Source: Bacteroidales bacterium UBA1794
GTDB taxonomy: Bacteria; Bacteroidota; Bacteroidia; Bacteroidales; Bacteroidaceae
Direction: 5' to 3'
DNA: 64,000 bases
NCBI GenBank assembly: GCA_002315435.1
Contig: DCFW01000020.1
Span: forward strand, 1-64,000
Part shown: in pieces, positions 26,543 through 34,378 of the stretch
How the letters are laid out: each line of letters opens with the position of its first letter
How positions within the stretch are numbered: the first letter of the stretch is position 1
Translations under genes and position numbers: made by a program
The notes under the pieces: generated by a model
Database searches by the model: none
What the model was told of the DNA's origin: nothing
The model's input: only the letters and a program-made list of their open reading frames with translations

Positions 26543-26560
26543 AAATCAATTAATTGATTT
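26543..26560. repeat. 18-bp perfect palindrome
   Basis: AAATCAATTAATTGATTT is a perfect palindrome centred 88 bp from the similar one at 26455. It is further flanked by TGAAATCA and TGATTTCA. Confidence 0.75.
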
Positions 26561-26608
26561 CATGAAAAGTTCAGTATTAACACAAAAAGACAACATTATA
26601 CATTCAAT

Positions 26609-26651
26609 AGTCTAAAAGTCTAAGGTACCCCCCCTTTCCTTTTTTTTGCAA
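26609..26651. repeat. Outer inverted repeat, left arm
   Basis: The arm begins AGTCTAAAAGTCTAAGG, continues TACCCCCCC and ends in CTTTCC plus a T run. Its reverse complement occurs at about 27630-27672 with only small differences. Confidence 0.75.
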
Positions 26652-26835
26652 ACATCATTTCATTCATTATGAGGTAGATATAAAATGCTAAAATCTCTAC
26701 TTTTCGTCATTTGCGTATATTTCTTGTTCCTAAATGTAAGATTTTCGACCACAAAACAACCTCTATTTTAATGCCAAAATTAATATTATCAGATACTTAC
26801 ATCACTATAGACCAATAATATTAACATTTTTAAAA

Positions 26836-26879
26836 TAGTCTAAGAAAGTCTAAGTACTTAGACTTCATTTAGACTTTCG
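26836..26879. repeat. Inner inverted repeat, left arm, itself palindromic
   Basis: Four AGTCTAA-type units in two orientations, centred on AGTCTAAGTACTTAGACT. The reverse complement of the whole block occurs at about 27371-27414. Confidence 0.75.
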
Positions 26880-27370
26880 TCTGATTTACCATATAGGATA
26901 TAAACATCATATAGCGAGTTATTTATACACGTATTTCATAAAACGGTTGAGACAAAAAAACAGTTAATATATTATACAGTAATATACAAACATTAATACA
27001 GCCTACAGTATTACTTATTTCCTCTTCAATGACTACCTGTATTACCATACTGAGTATGGAATGAAGAATACTAAAGACTAATAAACAAATAGATACAATT
27101 ATACATAGAGTACAATAAGCAAAGGTACAAACATCCAATAACACAAGTAAATAATCATATTATTTGGTATTCATATACCTCATAATCAATATAATAATTA
27201 CTCGAACTAATACATTAACACATTAATACAATTACATCCACCTCTCATACAAAAAGAAAGAGGAAATATATAGGATTATAAATTATAATCAACTCATTAT
27301 CAATTGATATACAATATATAAATTACTCATTTGAATATTTATAATAAAGAATAAGTAAAAATGGGCTCCA

Positions 27371-27414
27371 AAGTCTAAATGCAGTCTAAGCACTTAGACT
27401 TTCTTAGACTTTCG
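27371..27414. repeat. Inner inverted repeat, right arm
   Basis: AGTCTAAATG-CAGTCTAAGCACTTAGACT and TTCTTAGACT mirror the block at 26836-26879. Both arms are followed, in the same direct orientation, by TTTCGTC and a GATTTACC. Confidence 0.7.
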
Positions 27415-27629
27415 TCGATTTACCTGTCATCTATCATTTTCATAATATACTGTTTTTCTGATAGATATAAATATGAAGAAAAACAGACTTATTGAAATGG
27501 TTATAAAATACACTTTTTATGCATAAATAGCCCCTTGGAGCATATGCAGAAAACAAAGATGTAATTAATTGATTATTAATATAGTAGATGCACAAAAATG
27601 CATACATATAACGTTTTGAGCTAAAATGC

Positions 27630-27672
27630 ACAAAAAAAAGGAAGGGGGGTACCTTAGACTTTTAGACTTTAC
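27630..27672. repeat. Outer inverted repeat, right arm
   Basis: An A run, then GGAAGGGGGGTACC and TTAGACTTTTAGACT, the reverse complement of 26609-26651. Confidence 0.75.
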
Positions 27673-27807
27673 TGTTTTATGCAATTTATATGCGAAAGCT
27701 ATTTTTACAATAGTATACCTTTGTTTGCAATTCAACAAAAAAAAGAGGACAAAGTATCTTCAGTTATAATTCTGTAGATGACCTCACCCTCCCTTCAAAA
27801 AAAAAAA

Positions 27808-28911
27808 TTATTTTTTCGAGAAAAGTTCTTTTTCCTTTAACTCTTTCATCAATTCAGAAATAAGCGTTTTCACGCTTGTAATCTTGTCAGCCTTATAAGC
27901 ATTGGAACCAGAGAAAGCGAAACCGCTTTTGAAGTTACCCTTGAATGCGTTGTAAAGAGCCAGCATGATGCAGTACGGACTTTTAGAAATATCGCAAGTC
28001 TTGATGCAATGGAAAGGACAAGCCTTAGGTTGCTTGATGCCCTCCTTCACCTGTCGGATGAAAGAACCGCAGATCGCACGACCGGGCATCCCCACCGGAC
28101 TTTTAATAATCTCTATATCCCCTATCTTAGCGTTCAGATATTGTTCCTTGAAAGCCATAGAGGCATCGCATTCGTCTGTAGTGACAAAGCGGGTTCCCAA
28201 CTGTACGCCGGAAGCTCCAAGGCTCATCATTTTGAAAATATCTGCTCCTGAATAAACACCGCCTCCGGCAATTACAGGAATTACTTTATTGTACTTCTTT
28301 TCATAAATCGCAGTTTCGGCTACGACTTGTGGCAGAATTTCTTCCAAAGAGAAATGTTCGTCAGTGATTTGATTTTCCTTGAAACCCAAGTGACCTCCGG
28401 CTTTAGGGCCTTCGACAACCACGGCATCAGGAAGATAATTATACAGACTTTGCCATTTCTCGCAAATGATTCTCAAGGCACGAGCCGAAGAAACGATAGG
28501 CACAAGCTTTGTTGTGCTATCTTTTTGCAAGAAGCTAGGCAAATTAAGAGGTAGCCCGGCTCCGCTGAAGATGATATCGGCCTTCTCGGCAATCGATGTT
28601 TTCACCATATCGGCAAAGTTAGTCATGGCCACCATAATATTGACCCCGACGATTCCTTTAGCTCTTTCCTTTGTTGCTTGAACTTTTTCATGAGCCAGTC
28701 TTAGTTCTTCTTTAAGTCCTAAGATACAAGCCTCACTAAAACTGCTTGATAAATTGTTGTATATAAGTCCGAGACCGGCACATGATATCACGCCGATTCC
28801 TCCTTCATTTGCTACAGCAGAAGCTAGACCGGATAAAGAAATTCCTACACCCATTCCACCCTGAATAATAGGAACGCGAGTTTTTAAGTCTCCTATTGAC
28901 AACATTTTCAT
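27808..28911 (-). CDS. Nitronate monooxygenase (2-nitropropane dioxygenase family)
   Basis: This 367-residue FMN-dependent TIM barrel has PIIQGGMGVGISL at the N-terminus, VVVEGPKAGGHLG, the FMN-phosphate motif IPVIAGGGVYSGADIFKMMSLGASGVQLGTRFV and a C-terminal region with several Cys (CPFHCIKTCDISKSPYC). The family oxidises nitronates or acts as an enoyl-ACP-reductase-like flavoprotein. The Cys-rich C-terminal extension is typical of the gut-bacterial branch. It is divergent from the DapF-like gene. An exact -7 element is present on the minus strand at 28943-28950. Confidence 0.85.
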   Translation of the reverse strand: MKMLSIGDLKTRVPIIQGGMGVGISLSGLASAVANEGGIGVISCAGLGLIYNNLSSSFSEACILGLKEELRLAHEKVQATKERAKGIVGVNIMVAMTNFADMVKTSIAEKADIIFSGAGLPLNLPSFLQKDSTTKLVPIVSSARALRIICEKWQSLYNYLPDAVVVEGPKAGGHLGFKENQITDEHFSLEEILPQVVAETAIYEKKYNKVIPVIAGGGVYSGADIFKMMSLGASGVQLGTRFVTTDECDASMAFKEQYLNAKIGDIEIIKSPVGMPGRAICGSFIRQVKEGIKQPKACPFHCIKTCDISKSPYCIMLALYNAFKGNFKSGFAFSGSNAYKADKITSVKTLISELMKELKEKELFSKK

Positions 28912-28942
28912 ATGATAATAATGTATTTATTGTTATTGCGAG

Positions 28943-28950
28943 CAAAGGTA
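28943..28950 (-). promoter_or_regulatory. Predicted -7 element for nitronate monooxygenase
   Basis: TACCTTTG on the minus strand is an exact TAnnTTTG match, 31 bp before the start codon. No clear -33 element was seen. Confidence 0.45.
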
Positions 28951-29089
28951 CTACTATAAATCGGATAATAGTTGCATTTGAAAATATTTTTGTGGCAACC
29001 CTGTCACACTGAAAGAAATATGGGGCTATTCTCCCCTCTGGGCAAGATTTGTCTATTGCCAAATATTCGCTTAATAAGGTCATTTTTGC

Positions 29090-29120
29090 TTGATTATCCT
29101 GAGAATATTTCGTATATTTG
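29090..29120 (+). promoter_or_regulatory. Predicted promoter for the DapF-like gene
   Basis: TTG (29090-29092), a 20-bp spacer and TATATTTG (29113-29120), an exact Bacteroides -7 element, 31 bp before the ATG at 29152. This supports the short start rather than the frame open from 28972. Confidence 0.6.
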
Positions 29121-29151
29121 TCTACTGAAAATCTTCAAAAAAAAAGATCAA

Positions 29152-30027
29152 ATGAAAGATAACTTTTTTGTGAAAACACATGGCTTAGGCAACGAATATA
29201 TCGTTTTATGTGACAAAAGTATTACATTTAACTTATCGCGCAACGCGATCAAGCGGATATGCAACGTAAACTTCGGTATCGGTTCGGATGGCATCTTGTT
29301 GAAAGTCGATTCGGACAAAGCCGATGTAGGGCTGAGAATATACAATCCGGACGGTTCGGAAGCCGAAAAGAGCGGTAATGGTTTGCGTATCTTCTGCAAG
29401 TACATCTTCGATTACGGGTTTGTCAGCAAGCGGGAGTTCACAGTGGAGACCAAGGGCGGCCTTGTGAAGGCAAACATCGTGGAGGTCAAAAACAATAGAG
29501 CGACGCTTATCACGGTGGATATGGGCACAGCGATATTCAGTGCGCCACTCATCCCCACCAGCTTTCCCACTGCAGAGGTGAATGATGAAACCATCAACGT
29601 GGAAGGCAAGGATTACAAGATCAATTGCGTATCGATGGGCAATCCTCATTGTGTGATCATCAAGGATCATTTGGACATAGCCGAAGTGAAGAAATACGGT
29701 CCGTATATAGAGCATTACAAGATGTTCCCCAACCGCATAAATGTACAGTTTGCCAAGATCATCAACCGCAAGGAAGTTGAGATTCTCATTTGGGAAAGAG
29801 GAGCCGGCTTCACCTTGGCGTCAGGCACGTCCTCATGCGCCGTAGCGAGTGTTCTACGCAAGAAAGACTTAATTGACAACGAGGTGACAATAAAGATGCT
29901 AGGCGGCGAACTAAAGATCGAAATAAATGAGCACATGGACGTGAGGATGACTGGGAAAGTTAGACAGTCGTGCGAAGGTGTGCTGAATGAGGATCTGCTG
30001 GAGGATTTGGAAGAGGGAGGGATTTGA
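29152..30027 (+). CDS. DapF-family paralogue with both catalytic cysteines replaced by serine
   Basis: The 291-residue protein has the two-lobed diaminopimelate epimerase fold: KTHGLGNEYIVL, NFGIGSDGILL, YNPDGSEAE, SMGNPHCVII, PNRINVQFAKI and WERGAGFTLA. In true DapF each lobe gives one catalytic Cys (DGSx4-CGNG and ACGTGxCA). Here they are KSGNG (S74, codon at 29371) and ASGTSSCA (S224, codon at 29821). Two-base proton transfer by thiols is therefore impossible, so this is unlikely to be the cell-wall or lysine enzyme. It could be a racemase-like enzyme with other chemistry, a binding protein or an inactive copy. The rest of the sequence is well kept, so it looks functional. Confidence 0.8.
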   Translation: MKDNFFVKTHGLGNEYIVLCDKSITFNLSRNAIKRICNVNFGIGSDGILLKVDSDKADVGLRIYNPDGSEAEKSGNGLRIFCKYIFDYGFVSKREFTVETKGGLVKANIVEVKNNRATLITVDMGTAIFSAPLIPTSFPTAEVNDETINVEGKDYKINCVSMGNPHCVIIKDHLDIAEVKKYGPYIEHYKMFPNRINVQFAKIINRKEVEILIWERGAGFTLASGTSSCAVASVLRKKDLIDNEVTIKMLGGELKIEINEHMDVRMTGKVRQSCEGVLNEDLLEDLEEGGI

Positions 30028-30182
30028 TGAAAAGGAATAAAATGTATAATTGTTTAATGCCCATCTGATTTTAAAGAACTAGACAGAATTAGTTCTTTAC
30101 AGAAGATTTAATTATCAGAGGTGAAAATTATTTTTAATGAGTGGAAGAATTAAATAAAAAAATTATTATTTTTACAATCAAT

Positions 30183-31889
30183 ATGAAGAATAAATCATCT
30201 ATTATCGCTCAAATTATTGAATTCAATGAACTATTTGAAGATCCCCCTCAAAGTGTTGAATTTTATTTAAGTGGCATTAATAAGGATACGCTACTCAGAA
30301 GAGCATGCTATTTTAGTCAAAGTAATCAATGCGAAGAATTGTACAAAACAACTAATATTTTGTGGCCTTTCTTTTCAAGAGAAGATCAAACCATACTACT
30401 CGATGTGGAGAAAAAGTTAAAACCATTGCTCGCAAATAGAAATAAATATTTTATAATAATTAATGCAAGAACAAGTCTTAAATTATTTGAACATGCATTC
30501 AAATTAGATTGTAAAAATATTTCCACAAAAAGTGAATCTGAAATCAATCTTAGCCTTTTTAAGGCATATTTACTTTTAAATGAACAATATAAGGCATTAG
30601 ACAGTAATCAAGAAAATACTACAACAGAAGAGATAATTTTATTTAGTGAATTAAGAAATGGATTATACAAACAAGATTTTGCATCATTATATTATTTACA
30701 TATATCACAGCTTATAAAGGCTTCTATTTTATTTGAATATTGTGAACTGAATATACCAACGCATATAAAAGAGTTTCTTAGCTATTATGGTATTGTATCT
30801 TGGAAAGAATATATTTGTAGTATACATCAGATTGTTAAGGGAGTTATAGATAATCGTGACAAAAATACAATACATGATAGTATAATCATAGAGATTACGG
30901 ACAAAAAGTATTACTTTAAAAAGCAATTCCTAGAAAAACTTTGCATTAAATCAATTGAGACAGGAAATGAAGATTTTACTATAATGAAGAACAATCCGAT
31001 AGTGAAAGCTAGTGATACGGAATATTTGATAATTTCAACCCAATTTCTTATAGAAAAAATTTTCAAATCTATTTATTTTACATTAAGAACTATTAATGAT
31101 CGCTTGGTAGGGGAAGAGACATACATTCCAAAAGGCACTTTTAGAGCAAATTATGGATATGACTTTACAGAAAAGACGTTATTAGACACAATCTTAAATA
31201 AAAGTTTTTCAAAAAGATACAAACGGTTATCCTACAAAGAATTAACCGATGATGGTGATCCCGATTATTACATAAGAAATGGTAACAAAATTTTCTTGTT
31301 CGAGTGCAAAGATAATTTAATGAAAAAAGAGATCATTGATAATGGGAAAAAAGATGAGTTTATCAACGAGTTGAGGCACATATTTATAGAAAAGAATAAT
31401 AGAGGAAAAAATAAACCTAGTGCCATAAAACAATTGTGCAAAAATATAGAACGAATTACTACAAACCAATTCAAGAAAGACGAAGTCAAGTCTAAAAACC
31501 TTATTATATATCCATTAATAGTAGTTAATCATGACATCTACTCACTATCAGGTATGAATGCCGTTATTAATAAATGGTTCGAAGATGAATTAAATTCAAA
31601 ATCTCTCACGTCCCATAATATTAAGGACATAATTTTAGTGGACATGAATACTCTCGTATTATGTATCGATTTATTTAAAGAAAAAGAAATTACATTGGAA
31701 AAACTTCTTGATGGCTACATTAGTATAAATAAAAAGATGAGCTGCAAAATGTATCCTACTGAAATGGATCCTATAAATGATCTTCCGCAAAAATTTAAAT
31801 CATTCAAAAGCTATGTAGAAGACTTATTGAGAGATAAAGATATATTTGGAAAGGAACTATGCAAGAAACTATCTTCAATATTCAATTGA
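30183..31889 (+). CDS. Large protein with PD-(D/E)XK-nuclease-like motif, unknown role
   Basis: This is a 568-residue, Lys/Asn/Ile-rich protein from the ATG at 30183; a GTG at 30141 would add 14 residues. Its only recognisable feature is in the C-terminal half: DDGDPDYYIRNGNKIFLFECKDN. There an acidic residue, a beta hairpin and Glu-x-Lys fit the core of PD-(D/E)XK nucleases, preceded by a helical region and followed by more helices. The N-terminal ~350 residues look helical. Low GC compared with its neighbours suggests transfer. A restriction or defence-type DNase is a reasonable guess, but no partner or helicase is adjacent. Confidence 0.6.
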   Translation: MKNKSSIIAQIIEFNELFEDPPQSVEFYLSGINKDTLLRRACYFSQSNQCEELYKTTNILWPFFSREDQTILLDVEKKLKPLLANRNKYFIIINARTSLKLFEHAFKLDCKNISTKSESEINLSLFKAYLLLNEQYKALDSNQENTTTEEIILFSELRNGLYKQDFASLYYLHISQLIKASILFEYCELNIPTHIKEFLSYYGIVSWKEYICSIHQIVKGVIDNRDKNTIHDSIIIEITDKKYYFKKQFLEKLCIKSIETGNEDFTIMKNNPIVKASDTEYLIISTQFLIEKIFKSIYFTLRTINDRLVGEETYIPKGTFRANYGYDFTEKTLLDTILNKSFSKRYKRLSYKELTDDGDPDYYIRNGNKIFLFECKDNLMKKEIIDNGKKDEFINELRHIFIEKNNRGKNKPSAIKQLCKNIERITTNQFKKDEVKSKNLIIYPLIVVNHDIYSLSGMNAVINKWFEDELNSKSLTSHNIKDIILVDMNTLVLCIDLFKEKEITLEKLLDGYISINKKMSCKMYPTEMDPINDLPQKFKSFKSYVEDLLRDKDIFGKELCKKLSSIFN

Positions 31890-31918
31890 TAGTTCCACCT
31901 GATACATTTTATAGCCAT

Positions 31919-32025
31919 TTACCGCCTTTGCACAACTTTCAAGTTCGCAATCATCCTCATAGTAATCAATCTGATCACCTACAGAATGGGAATGCTCAGC
32001 GATATGCTCATAAAGACTTGTGCCA
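31919..32025 (-). pseudogene. Fragment of the methyltransferase 3' end
   Basis: The block containing TTCAAGTTCGCAATCATC and GCTCAGCGATATGCTCATAAA resembles the last ~35 codons of the SAM methyltransferase gene at 36615-37379 (the IADYLHSVGDQ...MIANLEVAQ part). It is frame-broken and has no start. Confidence 0.65.
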
Positions 32026-32037
32026 ATATCGCCATTA

Positions 32038-32547
32038 TTATTTATATGCAATTCCTACGACCTGTACTCCACCTCCCATTGCTGCAGCTTGTTGATTAGG
32101 CTGTGAAGTAATTAAAATAACACCGGCATTAAGTTTGGCGGCTCTCCTCTTCAATTTATTAAGGGCTCCCTTATAACCGATACTAGATCCCATTGATCCG
32201 CCCCACATAGATGTAGCCTTTACATCAGAAACACGGGTAAGTCCTTCAACGTCAGACGGCAAATATGTAATAACAACGTTCTTCCAATCGCTTTCCCCAT
32301 TGATCGTGGGTATTTCAAATTTTGTATTACACTTTTCTTCTCTTCCACTAGAATAAATAACTTTGACAATTTCCTTTTTACTTTTCTCGTTTAAAGTAGT
32401 TTCATTTGGGAAAGTGTACTCTACGTTGTCGTCCGTACTTTTTTGAATCTTTACATTCAGAGTATCTCCACTTCTGAGTACAACCTTATCCTGTGCGTTC
32501 GCAAACAAAGGAATAAACAACATCAATAAAACAATCAAATTTTTCAT
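32038..32547 (-). CDS. Secreted small protein, unknown family
   Basis: This is a 169-residue protein with a clear signal peptide (MKNLIVLLMLFIPLFANA, cut before QDKVVL). The N-terminal half, VVLRSGDTLNVKIQKSTDDNVEYTFPNE, resembles small beta-barrel or SH3-like repeats of Bacteroidetes secreted proteins. The C-terminal part has KLNAGVILITSQPN and a Gly/Ala/Met-rich GGGVQVVGIAYK, recalling heavy-metal-binding/YbjQ-like or DUF4156-type lipoproteins. I cannot name a function. A 3'-terminal fragment of the same gene sits at 35866-36004. Confidence 0.6.
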   Translation of the reverse strand: MKNLIVLLMLFIPLFANAQDKVVLRSGDTLNVKIQKSTDDNVEYTFPNETTLNEKSKKEIVKVIYSSGREEKCNTKFEIPTINGESDWKNVVITYLPSDVEGLTRVSDVKATSMWGGSMGSSIGYKGALNKLKRRAAKLNAGVILITSQPNQQAAAMGGGVQVVGIAYK

Positions 32548-32809
32548 ACCAACTTTAATTTATAGTTTGTTATTATCTAAAAAAATATACAAATACACTA
32601 ATATTAAAAAACTCCCATTTATAAGGCTTATAGTAAAGCGTTCGATTAGCTGTGCAAAACCGGTTAGAAAATTTGACCAATAAATTTAGCCGAAAGTAAT
32701 AAATAGTGCTGATTGTATCAATATATATGCAAATCATTAAGTTATATTGTATAATTTATCAAAGCGTTAACGTTTATTTACTAGATTCATTCGCAACCGT
32801 CAAAAAGGT

Positions 32810-32957
32810 AACTTTCAAATTCGCAATCATCTTCATAGTAATCTTCGTTGCTATAATCCTCGAATAACCAAGCCTACGTTTGAATGAGACTCTATATCAA
32901 TGGAATGACCGGCAGAATTAGACAATCGTGCGAACGGGTACTGAATGAGGGTTTGGA
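32810..32957. pseudogene. Composite of methyltransferase and DapF-like gene scraps
   Basis: 32810-32843 copies part of the methyltransferase 3' end. 32872-32903 (ACGTTTGAATGAGA core) copies its 5' part, near 37288-37321. 32903-32957 copies 29946-29998 of the DapF-like gene. Each has scattered substitutions, so these are old duplications rather than assembly errors. Confidence 0.65.
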
Positions 32958-33065
32958 GAATGGTGAAGAAATATGGAAACAGGAATTTATAAACACTTAA
33001 TCAGCGATGCGCCTACTTTTAATCTTTCAATTAAGTTGTAGCCCATAATACCTTATTTCCCCGCA

Positions 33066-33155
33066 TAAAAAAACACATTAGAACTCAATGCAAGCTCTAA
33101 TGTATTTTTTATTTATGTAGTTAGACAATTCCAACAGTATAACGTTCAGAATAAT
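33066..33155 (-). pseudogene. Deleted copy of the 103-residue gene at 36042
   Basis: ATGCAAGCTCTAATGTAT and TTATTTATGTAGT match the 3' flank and stop region at 36017-36050. They are joined directly to TAGACAATTCCAACAG and TATAACGTTC, which match 36326-36350 at the gene's 5' end. About 278 bp of coding sequence are missing and the start codon is lost. Confidence 0.7.
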
Positions 33156-33179
33156 CAAAAATGAAATGCTCTGTGATAA

Positions 33180-33377
33180 AAAATCTATGGATTGGATCAT
33201 GGTATGATAAAGGTTTCTAGGGCTATTCATATATATAATGATGAGCGTCCTCATTTAAGTCTTGATTATTATACACAAGAAGAAGCTTATCATATGAGTG
33301 GAGAAATAAAAAGACGATGGAATACTAATTACAAAAAGAAGGAGGTCGAATATGAAATAATAGAAAAGGAATTTTGA
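33180..33377 (+). pseudogene. IS3-family transposase C-terminal fragment
   Basis: The frame encodes IHIYNDERPHLSLDYYTQEEAYH, the C-terminal rve_3 end of IS3 OrfB integrases (YN-x-x-RPH-x-x-L). It has no catalytic DDE core and a stop just upstream. It marks past insertion-sequence activity in this scrambled zone. Confidence 0.8.
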
Positions 33378-33403
33378 CTGTTAAAAGAAATATAATATCT
33401 TTG
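33373..33403 (+). promoter_or_regulatory. Bacteroides-type promoter for the AraC gene
   Basis: TTTG (33373-33376), a 19-bp spacer, then TATCTTTG (33396-33403): exact matches to both consensus elements, about 50 bp before the AraC start codon. Confidence 0.7.
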
Positions 33404-33455
33404 CAACACTTACTCCACGTCTAGGATGGAAACAATATTGTAGCGCAAAATAATT

Positions 33456-34316
33456 ATGGAGAATAAATCAAAAATAAGAATTCATAAGTCTAAATTTAAA
33501 GGATTGAATATCCATATAAAAAAAGTCCAAAGCACCAATTCATGTGAAAGGATAAAATATGCGCACCGTGATGAGCATTTCATCTTTTATGTTCAACAAG
33601 AAGGATTTACCGAATTAATGATAGATTTTAAAAATTACCAAATGAACGGTAAAACTTTCTTATTCATTTGTCCAGGGCAAGTACATTACTATATCAGACA
33701 GACGTCACCTATAGGTTATTTCATCTTTATTGATTCGTCTTATTTGAGAAATGAGTATCGAAGTACCTTTGAAAACAATCAAAACCTAAACCAAGTAAAT
33801 CCTATTCTCAATGATTCTTTATTCGAATTAATATCATTAATTGCCGATAGGGTATCAATTACTACTACAGATATAGGTGAAAATATTATCCACTCTTTAA
33901 CTGACAGTCTTATCGGTATTATGGTTCTAGAAATAAAAAGTGGCGAAAAACAACACCAAGGCGCTCTTGACAGAAAGACAGAACTTTTATCTCAATTCAG
34001 GAATTTGGTACGTAAGCATTTTGAGAAGTTCAAAAAGCCTAAAGATTATGCTGATATATTAAATATTTCCGTGCCTTACCTAAATGAAATTATCAAACAA
34101 CAAACGGGCTATACGATAAGTTACTGGATACAGCAGGAAATTCTGCTTGAAGCAAAACGATTACTGCATTACACGCAACTGAGTTCAAAGGAAATTGCTT
34201 TTTCCGTAGGCTATGATGATTATGCCTATTTCTCACGATTTTTCAAAAAAAACGTCGGGATTACCCCATTAGAGTTTAGAAAGAATTACTTGGATTTGTC
34301 CAATCTTCACTACTGA
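33456..34316 (+). CDS. AraC-family transcriptional regulator
   Basis: This is a 286-residue protein with an N-terminal cupin-like sensor domain (about 1-165) and a C-terminal double HTH: KPKDYADILNISVPYLNEIIKQQTGYTISYWIQQEILLEAKRLL and AFSVGYDDYAYFSRFFKKNVGITPLEFRK. It has its own Bacteroides-type promoter. It is followed after 62 bp by an MFS exporter gene in the same direction with another promoter, so it probably controls that exporter in response to a small molecule. Confidence 0.9.
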   Translation: MENKSKIRIHKSKFKGLNIHIKKVQSTNSCERIKYAHRDEHFIFYVQQEGFTELMIDFKNYQMNGKTFLFICPGQVHYYIRQTSPIGYFIFIDSSYLRNEYRSTFENNQNLNQVNPILNDSLFELISLIADRVSITTTDIGENIIHSLTDSLIGIMVLEIKSGEKQHQGALDRKTELLSQFRNLVRKHFEKFKKPKDYADILNISVPYLNEIIKQQTGYTISYWIQQEILLEAKRLLHYTQLSSKEIAFSVGYDDYAYFSRFFKKNVGITPLEFRKNYLDLSNLHY

Positions 34317-34323
34317 TTCTCCA

Positions 34324-34354
34324 TTGTTATTTCTTTGCGGCATCTATACCTTTG
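34324..34354 (+). promoter_or_regulatory. Predicted promoter for the MFS gene
   Basis: TTG (34324-34326), a 20-bp spacer, then TACCTTTG (34347-34354), an exact -7 element, 24 bp before the ATG at 34379. Confidence 0.65.
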
Positions 34355-34378
34355 TACCCAAATTAAAAAACAAAATTT

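Larger units (their letters stand above)
26369..27807. other. 1.4-kb gene-free region with nested inverted repeats
   Basis: No credible ORF occurs here; the short frames lack coding character. The DNA is very AT-rich and contains two 18-bp palindromes (26455-26472, 26543-26560). It also has an outer inverted-repeat pair (about 26609-26651 and 27630-27672) and an inner pair (about 26836-26879 and 27371-27414). Both pairs are built from AGTCTAA units and roughly share a centre near 27.13 kb. The nitronate monooxygenase gene ends just beyond it. Confidence 0.7.
32548..33179. other. Mosaic of gene fragments
   Basis: This gap contains no intact gene. It holds in series a methyltransferase 3' fragment (32810-32843), a methyltransferase 5' fragment (32872-32903), a DapF-like 3' fragment (32903-32957) and an internally deleted remnant of the 103-residue gene (about 33066-33155). 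The region from 32548 to 32800 is AT-rich with nothing I recognise. Confidence 0.65.

Noticed and set aside
26923..27144. 73-codon Cys/Ile/Leu-rich frame on the minus strand in the repeat region
   Set aside because: No homology, start context or promoter; composition is explained by AT-rich DNA.
26609..27672. Intact IS element bounded by inverted repeats
   Set aside because: No transposase frame lies between the arms, and no target-site duplication could be recognised.
29233..29715. 160-codon minus-strand frame
   Set aside because: Antisense shadow of the DapF-like gene.
29152..30027. Ordinary dapF for lysine and cell-wall synthesis
   Set aside because: Both catalytic cysteines are replaced by serine (S74, S224).
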